In this document: positions 27,828-36,433 of the stretch, in pieces
Layout of the letters: the number at the start of each line of letters is the position of its first letter
How positions within the stretch are numbered: the first letter of the stretch is position 1
Source: Spongisporangium articulatum
GTDB taxonomy: Bacteria; Actinomycetota; Actinomycetes; Actinomycetales; Kineosporiaceae
Length of the DNA stretch: 64,000 nt
Direction: 5' to 3'
Assembly (NCBI RefSeq): GCF_044465595.1
Contig: NZ_JBITLV010000003.1
Location: forward strand, 372,001-436,000
Program-made: the position numbers and the translations under genes
The notes under the pieces: model-generated
Told to the model about the DNA's origin: nothing
The model's input: only the letters and a program-made list of their open reading frames with translations
Databases searched by the model: none

Positions 27828-28088
27828 CTACGCCCGGCCGGCGAGGTACTCCCGCACCGGTTCGGACGCGAGCGGAACCCCCGAGCGGAGGGCCCGGGAG
27901 AACGCCCGACGTCGTTCGGCGAGGTCGAGGCAGTGCTGCCGCGGGTGCAGTGAAGCACCCCGGCCGGGCTGCCGACGGTCGGGATCGGGAACGGCGGAAA
28001 GAACTCCACCGACCTCGGCCGCGACCACTCGCAAGAGGACGGACCGGTCTTCGCGCTCGCGGCACCCGATGCACATCCGAATGCACAT
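27828..28088 (-). CDS. ylxR: YlxR-family (DUF448) nucleic-acid-binding protein
   Basis: An ~86-residue DUF448 protein. CIGCREREDRSVLLRVV, GRGASLHPRQHCLDLAERRRAFSRALR give the conserved halves, including the GRGA loop thought to bind RNA. It lies between nusA and infB as in most bacteria. The start is uncertain: ATG 28088 (MCIRMCIGC) and ATG 28076 (MCIGC) are both in frame, and the 12-nt stretch before CIGC is nearly duplicated. No strong ribosome-binding site was seen. A 145-nt gap separates it from infB; I see nothing recognisable in that gap. Confidence 0.88.
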   Translation of the reverse strand: MCIRMCIGCREREDRSVLLRVVAAEVGGVLSAVPDPDRRQPGRGASLHPRQHCLDLAERRRAFSRALRSGVPLASEPVREYLAGRA

Positions 28089-28192
28089 CCGAGCTGTGAC
28101 CACGTCGACCTGCCTCGTAGAGCATAGCCCTCGGAGGGCCATGGTTTGTTCCTGGTGCCGCTGTGAGCGCTCCGGCCCGGTGACCGGCGGTC

Positions 28193-29158
28193 CTACTGGG
28201 TGTCGGGACGGATGTCGATCCGCCAGCCGGTGAGCTTGGCCGCCAGGCGGGCGTTCTGCCCTTCCTTCCCGATCGCCAGCGACAGCTGGTAGTCGGGGAC
28301 GATCACCCGGGCCGAGCGGGCCTCGGCGTCGACGACCTCGACGGAGGCCACCCGGGCGGGCGAGAGGGCGCTGGCCACGAACGCGGCCGGGTCCTCGCTG
28401 AAGTCGACGATGTCGATCTTCTCACCGTGCAGCTCGGTCATGACGGCCCGGACCCGCTGCCCCATCGGCCCGATGCAGGCCCCCTTGGCGTTCAGCCCGG
28501 CCACGTTGGCCTTCACCGCGACCTTCGTCCGGTGCCCGGCCTCGCGGGCCAGGGCCGCGATCTCCACGCTGCCGTCGGCGACCTCGGGCACCTCGAGCGC
28601 GAACAGCTTGCGGACCAGGTTGGGATGGGTGCGCGACACGGTGATCGACGGCCCCTTCATCCCCTTCCGGACGCCGACCACGTACACCCGCAGCCGCGAG
28701 CCGTGCGGGTAGCTCTCCCCCGGCACCTGCTCGGTGGGCGGCATGACCGCCTCGACCGTGCCCAGGTCGACGTGCACCATCCGGGCGTCCGAGCTCTGCT
28801 GGACGACACCGGAGACGATCTCGCCCTCCGTGCCGTGGAACTGGCCCAGGACCTGCTCGTCCTCGGCGTCGCGAAGCCGCTGCAGGATCGTCTGGCGCGC
28901 CGTCGTGGCCGCGACCCGGCCGAAGCCCTCGGGCGTGTCGTCCCACTCCCGCACAACCGATCCGTCGGCGGCCTTCTCCTGCGCGTAGACCACGACGTGC
29001 CCGCTGCTGCGGTCGAGCTCGACCCGCGCGTCCCGCTCCGCGCCCTCGGTGCGGTGGTAGGCCTGCAGAAGTGCCGTCTCGATGGTGCGCACGAGCAGGT
29101 CGAGCGGGATCTCCTTCTCCCGTTCCAGCGCGCGCAGCGCCGCGAGGTCGATGTCCAT
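28193..29158 (-). CDS. nusA: Transcription termination/antitermination factor NusA
   Basis: A 321-residue NusA of the short Gram-positive type, lacking the acidic repeats of gammaproteobacteria. The N-terminal RNAP-binding domain (MDIDLAALRALEREKEIPLDLL) is followed by S1 (GEIVSGVVQQSSDARMVHVDLGTVEAVMP) and two KH domains (GACIGPMGQRVRAV, LSLAIGKEGQNARLAAKLTGWRIDI). The ATG at 29158 shares a base with the rimP stop (TGATG), so translation is coupled. This is the head of the nusA-infB operon after rimP. Confidence 0.96.
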   Translation of the reverse strand: MDIDLAALRALEREKEIPLDLLVRTIETALLQAYHRTEGAERDARVELDRSSGHVVVYAQEKAADGSVVREWDDTPEGFGRVAATTARQTILQRLRDAEDEQVLGQFHGTEGEIVSGVVQQSSDARMVHVDLGTVEAVMPPTEQVPGESYPHGSRLRVYVVGVRKGMKGPSITVSRTHPNLVRKLFALEVPEVADGSVEIAALAREAGHRTKVAVKANVAGLNAKGACIGPMGQRVRAVMTELHGEKIDIVDFSEDPAAFVASALSPARVASVEVVDAEARSARVIVPDYQLSLAIGKEGQNARLAAKLTGWRIDIRPDTQ

Positions 29159-29685
29159 CAGCTCTCCTCCTCGTCCAGCTCTTCGCCCTCGACGGGTCTG
29201 GAGAAGTCCAGCTCGACCTTGCCGGCCCGGATCTCGCCCCACGGGTACCGGCGGCCACCCTCGAGTTCGACGCCGTCGTCGTCCACCGCCTCCAGGCGCC
29301 CGGCGGGCGCGTCGCCCGACCACTGCGGCGCGGACGTCTTGACGCCGTCGGCGGGCGTGAGCCGCACCAGCCGGCCGCGGGCGCGCAGCCAGTGCCGGCG
29401 CTGCGTCAGGGGGCGGTCCGCACCCGGCGAACTGACCTCCAGCACGTACGGGGTGGAACCCATCGAGGCGTCGGCGTCCAGCGCGGCCGAGATGGCCTGC
29501 GCGGCCTCGGCGACCGAGTCCATCGGGACGCCGCCGGTCTCGGTCTCGGGGAGGTCGACGGTGATGCGCAGCACCCGGCGCTTGCCGGCCGGCGTGACCG
29601 TGACGTCCTCCAGCACCAGCCCGGCCTCCGCCACCAGCGGTTCGACCAGCTGCCGCACGCCGTCCACCGGGGAGGGCGCGCCCAT
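29158..29685 (-). CDS. rimP: Ribosome maturation factor RimP
   Basis: A 175-residue RimP needed for 30S maturation. Domain 1 contains VRQLVEPLVAEAGLVLEDVTVTPAGKRRVLRITVD and YVLEVSSPGADRPLTQRRHWLRARGRLVRL, the family core. The C-terminal SH3-like domain is followed by an acidic tail. It is the first gene of the rimP-nusA-ylxR-infB unit and is transcribed away from the DUF4439 lipoprotein gene; the shared 162-nt space should contain both promoters. No clear operator was recognised there. Confidence 0.94.
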   Translation of the reverse strand: MGAPSPVDGVRQLVEPLVAEAGLVLEDVTVTPAGKRRVLRITVDLPETETGGVPMDSVAEAAQAISAALDADASMGSTPYVLEVSSPGADRPLTQRRHWLRARGRLVRLTPADGVKTSAPQWSGDAPAGRLEAVDDDGVELEGGRRYPWGEIRAGKVELDFSRPVEGEELDEEES

Positions 29686-29847
29686 GCGAACACCTCCTCG
29701 ATATGAGCGCCGAGAACGACCGCCCTGATCAGGCCAGGGCCGGTCGCACGACGATGATCGTGCGTCAGCACCCTACCCGCCACGCGAGGCGCCTCGGACA
29801 CCCACGGGTCGCCACGTGGCAGGATCCCGGCTGTGGAGGAGGTGGGG

Positions 29848-30978
29848 TTGGAGCGTCGCGTGGTGCTGGCCGGACTGGCCGTGTTCGCGATCGCCGGCTG
29901 CACGAACCCCTTCGACTCCGACGGCGCGGGCCCGGCGGCGCAGGCCTCCCGCGGCGCCGAGCAGCAGGCCGTCGAGGCCGCCGTCGCGCGGGCCCGGGCC
30001 CTGCGCACGGGGGCCGCCGCCCTCGCGCAGGACGTCACCCAGAGCGATCGGGTCCGGGCGCTGATGCTCGACGTGACCCGCGACCACGAGGACCAGCTGG
30101 CCGCGCTGGGCGCACCGTTCGCGTCCACGTCCGGGACGGCGGGCGCCAGCCCGTCCGTGTCCCCCTCGACGTCACCCTCGCCCGCCGCCGGTGACCCCGC
30201 GGCCGCTCAGCTCGACGCCGAATGGTCCAGTGCGGTGCAGGCCTTCCAGGCCGGGCGGTCGATCGCCAGCGGTCCGCTCGCGCTGCTGCTGGTCCGGCTC
30301 GCGGCCTCCGACGCGGCGCACGCCGATCTGACGGCCACGGCGACCAAGGCCAGGGTTCCGGCGGAACTCACCGTCGAGAGCGCCTCTCCCGCAGCCGCTT
30401 CGGTGAGCCCGAGTGCCGGCCCGAGCCCCAGCCCCAGTCCGAGCGCAACGCCGTCGGTCACCCCCACGCCCTCCCCGGGGTCGGTGTTCGCCTCGCCGAC
30501 GGAGCGGGCCCTGAACCGCCAACTGGCCGGTGAGCACGCCGCCGTCTACGCCTACCCGCTGGTGATCGCCCGGACGACGGGCGCCCGCCGGAAGCTGGCC
30601 CAGCAGCTGTGGGCCGAGCACCGGGCGCGGCGCGAGGTGCTGGTCGCCCGGCTCCTGAGCGCGGGGGTGGCGCCGGTGCAGTCGGAGCCCGCGTACGTCG
30701 TCCAACCGGTGCCGACGACCGCCGGTCAGGCCGCCGAGCTGGCCGCCCGGATCGAGGCGGCGCTGGCCACCCTGGCCGCCGACGTGGTGGCGACCGCCCC
30801 CGTGGGCGCGGACCGGGACGACGGCGCCGAGCAGCTCGTGCTCGCGGCCCGCCGCGCCGCGGGGTGGTCGGGCCGGACCGAGGGCCTGCCCGGTCGGCGG
30901 TCGGCGGACGCCCAGAGTTCCCCGAGCGCGCCCGCGACGACCGGCGCCCCGGCGCTCAGCGCGCCGGCCTCGACCTAG
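29848..30978 (+). CDS. DUF4439 ferritin-like lipoprotein
   Basis: A ~376-residue exported protein. The N-terminus LERRVVLAGLAVFAIAGC has two arginines, a hydrophobic core and a lipobox ending in Cys, so lipid attachment is expected. The C-terminal ~140 residues are the DUF4439 ferritin-like helical bundle (LAGEHAAVYAYPLVIARTTGARRK, LWAEHRARREVLVARL), found next to rimP-nusA in actinobacteria. A linker of Ser/Pro repeats (PSPSPSPSATPSVTPTPSPG) separates it from an N-terminal helical part. The TTG at 29848 is preferred as GGAGGAGGT lies just upstream; GTG 29833 is longer. The gene overlaps the convergent HAD gene by 23 nt. Function is unproven. Confidence 0.85.
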   Translation: MERRVVLAGLAVFAIAGCTNPFDSDGAGPAAQASRGAEQQAVEAAVARARALRTGAAALAQDVTQSDRVRALMLDVTRDHEDQLAALGAPFASTSGTAGASPSVSPSTSPSPAAGDPAAAQLDAEWSSAVQAFQAGRSIASGPLALLLVRLAASDAAHADLTATATKARVPAELTVESASPAAASVSPSAGPSPSPSPSATPSVTPTPSPGSVFASPTERALNRQLAGEHAAVYAYPLVIARTTGARRKLAQQLWAEHRARREVLVARLLSAGVAPVQSEPAYVVQPVPTTAGQAAELAARIEAALATLAADVVATAPVGADRDDGAEQLVLAARRAAGWSGRTEGLPGRRSADAQSSPSAPATTGAPALSAPAST

Positions 30979-31777
30979 CGTTCCAGCCCTCGACCAGGCC
31001 CAGCACCTCGCCCAGCTCGTGGACGACGGCGTCGGGCTGGACGTCGACCGGCACCTGCTGGTCGAGGGGGATGTCGCTGTGGGGCACCAGGATCGCCCGC
31101 ATCCCGACCCGCTGGGCGCCGAACACGTCCTCGAACGGACGGTCGCCGACGTACACACAGCGGCTCGCGTCGGTGCAGCCGAGCGCGGCCATCGCCGCCT
31201 CGAAAGCGGCGGGATGCGGCTTCACGTAAGGGATCTCGGAGGTGTAGACGGCGCCGTCCAGCAGTTGCAGGACGCCGTCGCGGGCGAACACCCGCTCGTG
31301 GTACTCCCGGGACCAGATCGTGTTGCTCAGGACGCCGGTCAGCACGCCGCGCTCGCGCAGGCCCGCCAGCAGGTCGGGCACCTGCGGGTCGACGATCGTG
31401 TGCGGCTCCCAGAACTCCTCGTACGCGGCCTGGGCGCCGAGGTAACCGGGGTGGTCGTCGCGGATCCCCGCGGCCTCCAGCACCTCCGCGAGCCGGGCGC
31501 TCCCGCCGTCCCGGCGCAGCCGCGCCCACGCCGCCTGCTCCGCCGCCAGCATCCGGCGGGCGAGCGCCGGTGCCCCGCCGGGCAACTCCTCGGGCAGGCC
31601 GCGGGCGTAGTGCTCGGCGTAGACGTGCCACTGGGCGGCCAGGTCGATCGTGTGCCACGGGGTGAGGGTGCCGCCCCAGTCGAAGATGACGGCATCGACC
31701 GGGCCGGTGCGTTCGATGTGCGGCAGGTCCGCGGGCGAGGCGACAGCCAGCTGAGGCCCTTCGGTCCCGGTATCCAT
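30956..31777 (-). CDS. HAD-family hydrolase with FDWGGT motif
   Basis: A 273-residue HAD protein with a C1 cap. Motif I is VIFDWGGTLT: the nucleophile Asp is kept, but the usual second Asp two residues later is Gly. Motif II (VLSNT), motif III (VKPHP) and motif IV (YVGDRPFEDVFGA) are intact. This DWGGT variant is frequent in actinobacterial HADs. Loss of the acid/base Asp can slow or change phosphatase chemistry. The substrate is unknown. It converges on the lipoprotein gene with a 23-nt overlap and is followed upstream by the small protein gene 31788 and proS on the same strand. Confidence 0.85.
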   Translation of the reverse strand: MDTGTEGPQLAVASPADLPHIERTGPVDAVIFDWGGTLTPWHTIDLAAQWHVYAEHYARGLPEELPGGAPALARRMLAAEQAAWARLRRDGGSARLAEVLEAAGIRDDHPGYLGAQAAYEEFWEPHTIVDPQVPDLLAGLRERGVLTGVLSNTIWSREYHERVFARDGVLQLLDGAVYTSEIPYVKPHPAAFEAAMAALGCTDASRCVYVGDRPFEDVFGAQRVGMRAILVPHSDIPLDQQVPVDVQPDAVVHELGEVLGLVEGWNARSRPAR

Positions 31778-31787
31778 GTCCCCAGTC

Positions 31788-32183
31788 CTATGTCAGGATC
31801 GCCAGAAGCGCTCGCGCATATGCCGATTCGGCGCTGCCGTCGACCTCCCGGTGCTCCTGCCCGTCCCGCTCCACCACGACCACCCAGCCGGGGTCCGCGG
31901 CCTCCAGGCGGCGGAACCGGCCACCGAGCATCGCGCGCAACTGCCCCTCACGCGGCAACCAGAGCACGTCGTTGGCCTGGACGCTGTCCAGCGCCCATTC
32001 CGTCGTCCCGTTGAAACCGAGGATCCGCCCGCCCGGCGTCTCGTGCACCTCGACGACCATGTCGCTGACCACGAACACCGTGTCGTCGATCCCCTTGTCG
32101 GGCACGACGAACCGGTCGCCGGGCTGCGGCTCCCAGGCCACGCCGGCGTCGCGCAGCCGGCGGGCGAGCTCGACGGAGATCAC
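31788..32183 (-). CDS. Small conserved actinobacterial protein beside proS
   Basis: A ~131-residue protein conserved next to proS in actinobacteria. Homologues are sometimes named pilus assembly protein CpaE without support. Visible features are the sequences ISVELARRLRDAGVAWEPQPGDRFVVPD, a NGTTEWALDS segment and LPREGQLRAMLGGRF. No catalytic motif was identified. The GTG at 32183 is chosen, as homologues begin at ISVELAR; a TTG at 32201 overlapping the proS stop would add six residues. Tight spacing suggests cotranscription with proS and the HAD gene. Confidence 0.78.
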   Translation of the reverse strand: MISVELARRLRDAGVAWEPQPGDRFVVPDKGIDDTVFVVSDMVVEVHETPGGRILGFNGTTEWALDSVQANDVLWLPREGQLRAMLGGRFRRLEAADPGWVVVVERDGQEHREVDGSAESAYARALLAILT

Positions 32184-32197
32184 GCCATCAGCGTGCC

Positions 32198-33958
32198 TCA
32201 ACCCCGCGGTCGTGTCGCCTCCAGAACGCGCTTCACGACCTCGCCGATCGGCACCTCGGTGCGCTCGCCGGTGGCCCGGTCCTTCAGCTCCACGACACCG
32301 TCGACCAGACCGCGGCCCACGGTGAGGATGGTCGGGACGCCGATCAGCTCGGCGTCCTTGAACTTCACCCCGGGTGAGACCTTCGGCCGGTCGTCGAACA
32401 GCACCCGCACGCCGACGGCCTCCAGCTCCAGCGCGAGCGCCTCGGCGGCCACGTGGACGGCCTCGTCCTTCCCGGTGGCCACGAGGTGCACGTCGGCCGG
32501 GGCGATCTCCCGCGGCCAGATGATTCCCAGGTCGTCGTAGGAGTTCTCGACGATCGCAGCGACCGCCCGGCTGACCCCGATGCCGTAGGAGCCCATGGTC
32601 ACCGTGACGAGCTTGCCGTTCTCGTCGAGCACCTTCAGGTCGAGGGCCTCGGCGTACTTGCGGCCCAGCTGGAAGATGTGGCCCATCTCGATGCCGCGGG
32701 CCAGTTCCAGCGGCCCGGAGCCGTCGGGCGCCGGGTCGCCGGCGCGCACCTCGGCGGCCTCGATCACGCCGTCGGGGGTGAAGTCGCGGTAGGCGACCAG
32801 GTCGAAGACGTGCTTACCGGTCTCGTTGGCGCCGGTGATCCACGCCGTGCCGCTGACCACCCGCGGGTCGACCAGGTACCGGATGCCGCTGGCGCTCTTC
32901 TCCCCCAGCGCGCCGGGCCCGATGTAGCCCTTGACCAGCGCCGGGTACTTCTCGAACTCGGTGAACGCCTCGACCTCGGCCGGGCTGACCTGCGCCTCGA
33001 GCCGCTTGAGGTCGACCTCGCGGTCGCCGGGCAGGCCGACGACCAGCGGCTCCCGGGTGCCGTCGGGGTGCACGAGCACGACGACGACGTTCTTGAGCGT
33101 GTCGGCCGCCGTCCACGCGCGCCCGTCGGCGCGGGGGTGCTTCTCATTGGCGACCGCGACGAGCGTCTCGATGGTCGGGGTGTCGGGCGTGTCCTCGACG
33201 TGCGCGGCGGGCAGGCCGTCGAACGGGATCGGGTCGGGGACGACGGTGGTCACCGCCTCGACGTTGGCCGCGTAGCCGCCGGGCGAGCGGACGAACGTGT
33301 CCTCCCCGTTCTCGGCGACGGCCAGGAACTCCTCCGAGGCGCTGCCACCCATCGCACCCGACTGAGCCTGCACGATGACGTAGTCGAGGCCGAGCCGGTC
33401 GAACGTCCTGATGTAGGCGTCGCGGTGCCGCAGGTAGCTCTTCTCCAGGCCGGCGTCGTCGACGTCGAACGAGTAGCTGTCCTTCATCACGAACTCGCGG
33501 CCGCGCAGCAGGCCCGCGCGGGGCCGCGCCTCGTCGCGGTACTTGGTCTGGATCTGGTAGATCGCCAGCGGCAGGTCCTTGTAGGACGAGTACAGGTCCT
33601 TCACCAGGAGGGTGAACATCTCCTCGTGCGTGGGCCCCAGCAGGAAGTCGTTCCCGCGCCGGTCCTTCAGCCGGAAGATGTTGTCCCCGTACTCCGTCCA
33701 GCGGTTCGTCGCCTCGTAGGGTTCGCGCGGCAGCAGGGCCGGGAAGTGGACCTCCTGGAAGCCCGCCGCGTCCATCTCCTCGCGCACGATCCGCTCGATG
33801 TTGCGGTACACGAGGTAGCCCAGCGGCAGCCACGAGTAGATGCCCGGCGCCGCGCGCCGGATGTAGCCGGCGCGCACCAGCAGCTTGTGGCTGGGCACCT
33901 CGGCGTCGGCCGGGTCCTCCCGCAGCGTGCGCAGGAACAGGGACGACATCCTCAACAT
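32198..33958 (-). CDS. proS: Prolyl-tRNA synthetase
   Basis: A 586-residue bacterial-type class II synthetase. Motif 1 is around YSWLPLGYLVYRNIERIVREEMDAAGFQEVHFP. Motif 2 is YRDEARPRAGLLRGREFVMKDSYSFD, and motif 3 is GSYGIGVSRAVAAIVE. The YbaK-like editing insertion lies between motifs 2 and 3 (about residues 225-385). The anticodon-binding C-terminal domain follows. ATG 33958 is chosen for the conserved SSLFLRTLREDPADAE start a few residues later; ATG 33949 is possible. The thioesterase gene diverges 41 nt upstream. Confidence 0.96.
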   Translation of the reverse strand: MLRMSSLFLRTLREDPADAEVPSHKLLVRAGYIRRAAPGIYSWLPLGYLVYRNIERIVREEMDAAGFQEVHFPALLPREPYEATNRWTEYGDNIFRLKDRRGNDFLLGPTHEEMFTLLVKDLYSSYKDLPLAIYQIQTKYRDEARPRAGLLRGREFVMKDSYSFDVDDAGLEKSYLRHRDAYIRTFDRLGLDYVIVQAQSGAMGGSASEEFLAVAENGEDTFVRSPGGYAANVEAVTTVVPDPIPFDGLPAAHVEDTPDTPTIETLVAVANEKHPRADGRAWTAADTLKNVVVVLVHPDGTREPLVVGLPGDREVDLKRLEAQVSPAEVEAFTEFEKYPALVKGYIGPGALGEKSASGIRYLVDPRVVSGTAWITGANETGKHVFDLVAYRDFTPDGVIEAAEVRAGDPAPDGSGPLELARGIEMGHIFQLGRKYAEALDLKVLDENGKLVTVTMGSYGIGVSRAVAAIVENSYDDLGIIWPREIAPADVHLVATGKDEAVHVAAEALALELEAVGVRVLFDDRPKVSPGVKFKDAELIGVPTILTVGRGLVDGVVELKDRATGERTEVPIGEVVKRVLEATRPRG

Positions 33959-33998
33959 GCCTGCACCGTATCGGCTCGGCGCCTGGCACCATGCCCCG

Positions 33999-34430
33999 GT
34001 GACCTCGACCGAGCGGCCGACCCGGGCCGAGTTCCCCGCGCTGCGGCCGATCACCACCCGCTGGGCCGACAACGACCACTACGGGCACGTGAACAACGTC
34101 GTCTACTACGCCTTCTTCGACACGGCCGTGAACGGCTGGCTGATCGAGGCGACGGGCCTCGACGTGCGCACGCTGCCCGCCATCGGGCTGGTGGTGGAGA
34201 CGAGCTGCCGGTTCTTCGCGCCGCTGTCCTTCCCCGAACCGGTCACCGTGGGACTGCGGTCGGAGCGGCTGGGGACGTCGTCGGTCACCTACTCGCTCGC
34301 GATCTTCGGCGCCGGCGCGGAGGCCGCGGCCACGGGCCGCTTCGTGCACGTCTACGTGGACGCCGCCACCCGCCGTCCGGTCCCCGTTCCTGAGGAGATC
34401 CGGGCCGCGCTCCACTCCCTCTCCCGTTGA
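33999..34430 (+). CDS. Acyl-CoA thioesterase (4HBT hotdog fold)
   Basis: A 143-residue single-hotdog thioesterase. TRWADNDHYGHVNNVVYYAFFDTAVNGWL is the YbgC/4HBT signature with the active-site Asp in ADND and the adjacent GHVNN loop. VVETSCRFFAPLSFPEPVTV continues the fold. It hydrolyses an acyl-CoA whose chain cannot be predicted. The GTG at 33999 is chosen; ATG 33957 would add 14 residues. Its TGA stop is the first three bases of the TGATCA at the base of a 22-bp perfect hairpin, which probably ends the transcript. Confidence 0.88.
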   Translation: MTSTERPTRAEFPALRPITTRWADNDHYGHVNNVVYYAFFDTAVNGWLIEATGLDVRTLPAIGLVVETSCRFFAPLSFPEPVTVGLRSERLGTSSVTYSLAIFGAGAEAAATGRFVHVYVDAATRRPVPVPEEIRAALHSLSR

Positions 34431-34475
34431 TCATGCGCAAACGCAGCAACGATGCTGCGTTTGCGCATGATCAAC
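34426..34475. terminator. 22-bp perfect hairpin overlapping the thioesterase stop codon
   Basis: Arms GTTGATCATGCGCAAACGC... and ...GCGTTTGCGCATGATCAAC pair perfectly over 22 bp around a 6-nt loop (AACGAT). The stop codon TGA (34428-34430) is in the left arm. No T-tract follows. The size and perfection make it a strong candidate terminator or mobile-repeat-like element. A similar TGATCA-based hairpin with a different inner sequence lies at 48541-48622. Confidence 0.85.
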
Positions 34476-34551
34476 GAGGGGATGGGGGGTGGTAACGAAA
34501 CTGTCACGGCCTGGGAGTGTCATTCCCCGGATCGGCACGTACATTCATGGA

Positions 34552-35409
34552 GTGGGGCAGGCACACTCCGTGCTCGGCGCCGACGGGACCGGCTCGGCCG
34601 GAACCGCCGGGGACCCCCCACCGCCCGAGAGACGACCACGCGTCCGCGCGGTCGTCGTCCCTCTGCTCGTCGTCCTGACGGTCGCGACGCTCGGGGTGCT
34701 CGCCGTCCGCTGGAGCGCCGGGACCGGTGACGCGGGGCTGAACGCCGCCCAGGTGAACCGGGCGGTGGCCACGGCGATCGCGAAGGCCCAGGAAGCGCAG
34801 GACCGGCGGCCGCCCGAGGCCGCCACCGCGTACCAGGCCATCCTCCCGTCGCTGGTGTCGATCAGCGCGAAGGTCGGCAAGGACACCGCCACCGGGTCCG
34901 GCACGGTGGTGAACGCGGACGGTTCGATCCTCACGGCGCTGCACGTCGTCGCCGGCAGCAAGGACGTGCGGGTCCGGTTCGCCGACGGCACCACCTCGCC
35001 CGCGGTGGTCGCGAGCAAGGAACCGGACGACGACATCGCCCACCTGCGGGTCGCGCGGCTGCCGTCGGTCGTGGTGCCCGCGGTGCTGGGCGGCGGCGTC
35101 CAGGTCGGCGACCCGGTCTACCCGGTCGGCAACCCCCTCGGGCTGACCGCGTCGCTGTCCGGCGGGCTGGTCTCGGGGCTGAACCGCCAGATCGAGAGCG
35201 AGGACGGCACGGTCCTGAAGGGGCTGATCCAGTTCGACGCCGCGGTCAACCCCGGCAACAGCGGCGGCCCGTTGCTGAACCGGGCCGGACAGGTGGTCGG
35301 CGTCGTCACCGGCCTGGCCAACCCCTCGCACCAGTCGTACTTCGTCGGGATCGGTTTCGCCGTCCCGATCGAGACCGCCGGGGGCGGCCCCGGCGGACCC
35401 ATGAAATAG
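34552..35409 (+). CDS. Membrane-anchored trypsin-like serine protease (S1C-like)
   Basis: About 285 residues. A Pro/Arg-rich cytoplasmic stretch precedes a single membrane helix (VVVPLLVVLTVATLGVLAV). The protease domain has H131 in ALHVVAG, D161 in PDDDIAHLRV and S237 in NPGNSGGPLL, all three catalytic residues, so it should be active outside the membrane. There is no PDZ domain, unlike DegP. GTG 34552 is preferred, with TACATT about 12 nt upstream as a possible -10; GTG 34489 would add 21 residues. moxR follows 9 nt after the stop, so it is likely cotranscribed with moxR-DUF58-VWA-VWA. Confidence 0.87.
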   Translation: MGQAHSVLGADGTGSAGTAGDPPPPERRPRVRAVVVPLLVVLTVATLGVLAVRWSAGTGDAGLNAAQVNRAVATAIAKAQEAQDRRPPEAATAYQAILPSLVSISAKVGKDTATGSGTVVNADGSILTALHVVAGSKDVRVRFADGTTSPAVVASKEPDDDIAHLRVARLPSVVVPAVLGGGVQVGDPVYPVGNPLGLTASLSGGLVSGLNRQIESEDGTVLKGLIQFDAAVNPGNSGGPLLNRAGQVVGVVTGLANPSHQSYFVGIGFAVPIETAGGGPGGPMK

Positions 35410-35418
35410 GGAGCCCCC

Positions 35419-36429
35419 ATGGCAGACACGCCCCAGCACCCGCTCGAGCACGCGCTCTACCAGGTGAAGAAGACGATCGTCGGCCAGGACCAGCTGCTGG
35501 AGCGGATGTTCGTCTGCCTGCTGGCCCGCGGGCACCTGCTCGTCGAGGGCGTCCCCGGGCTGGCCAAGACCATGGCCGTGAAGGCGCTGGCCGGGGCCGT
35601 CGGGGGCGAGTTCCAGCGCATCCAGTTCACCCCCGACCTGGTGCCGGCGGACGTCGTCGGGACCCGGATCTACAACCAGCAGAAGGGCGAGTTCCAGGTC
35701 TCCCTCGGCCCGGTGTTCGCGAACCTGCTGCTGGCCGACGAGATCAACCGGGCGCCGGCCAAGGTGCAGAGCGCGCTGCTGGAGGTCATGCAGGAACGTC
35801 AGGTCACGATCGGGCGCGACACCTACCCGGCCCCCGACCCGTTCCTGGTGATGGCCACGCAGAACCCGATCGAGTCGGAGGGCACGTACCCGCTGCCCGA
35901 GGCGCAGGTCGACCGGTTCATGCTGAAGGTGCTGGTCGGGTACCCGTCCCCGGCCGAGGAGTTCGTGGTCGTCGAGCGGATGACGGGGGGTTTCGAACCG
36001 ACCGCCCAGGTGCTCGACCTGGACCGGCTGCGCGACTACCAGCGGGCCACCGACGCCGTGTACGTCGACCCCGGCGTGATCGAGTACGCGGTAAAACTCG
36101 CGACGGCGACCCGGGATCCGGCGTCCGTGGGGCTGCCCGAGCTGGCGAAGTACGTCTCGTTCGGCGCCAGTCCCCGGGCCTCGATCAACCTGGTCATGGC
36201 CGCCAAGGCACTGGCGTTCCTGCGCGGGCGCGACTACGCCCTGCCGGGCGACGTGCGCGACCTGGCGGCCGACGTCCTGCGGCACCGGCTGGTGCTGTCG
36301 TACGAGGGGCTGGCGGACGACGTCTCGCCCGACGACCTGATCGGCCCGGTCGTCGGGGCGGTCACCGTCCCCGAGATCCCGATGCGCGAGACGGCTTCTC
36401 GCGGCCCGGCCGCCGCGCAGGAGAGGTGA
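35419..36429 (+). CDS. MoxR-type AAA+ ATPase
   Basis: A 336-residue MoxR chaperone. Walker A is GVPGLAKT (44-51), Walker B LLLADEI (103-109), followed by NRAPAKVQSALLEVMQERQ. MATQNPIESEGTYPLPEAQVDRF is the sensor 1 region. A C-terminal lid follows. MoxR proteins act with VWA-domain partners in protein assembly or metal insertion. Here the partners are the three following genes. It starts 9 nt after the protease stop and DUF58 starts 4 nt after its stop. Confidence 0.93.
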   Translation: MADTPQHPLEHALYQVKKTIVGQDQLLERMFVCLLARGHLLVEGVPGLAKTMAVKALAGAVGGEFQRIQFTPDLVPADVVGTRIYNQQKGEFQVSLGPVFANLLLADEINRAPAKVQSALLEVMQERQVTIGRDTYPAPDPFLVMATQNPIESEGTYPLPEAQVDRFMLKVLVGYPSPAEEFVVVERMTGGFEPTAQVLDLDRLRDYQRATDAVYVDPGVIEYAVKLATATRDPASVGLPELAKYVSFGASPRASINLVMAAKALAFLRGRDYALPGDVRDLAADVLRHRLVLSYEGLADDVSPDDLIGPVVGAVTVPEIPMRETASRGPAAAQER

Positions 36430-36433
36430 CGAC

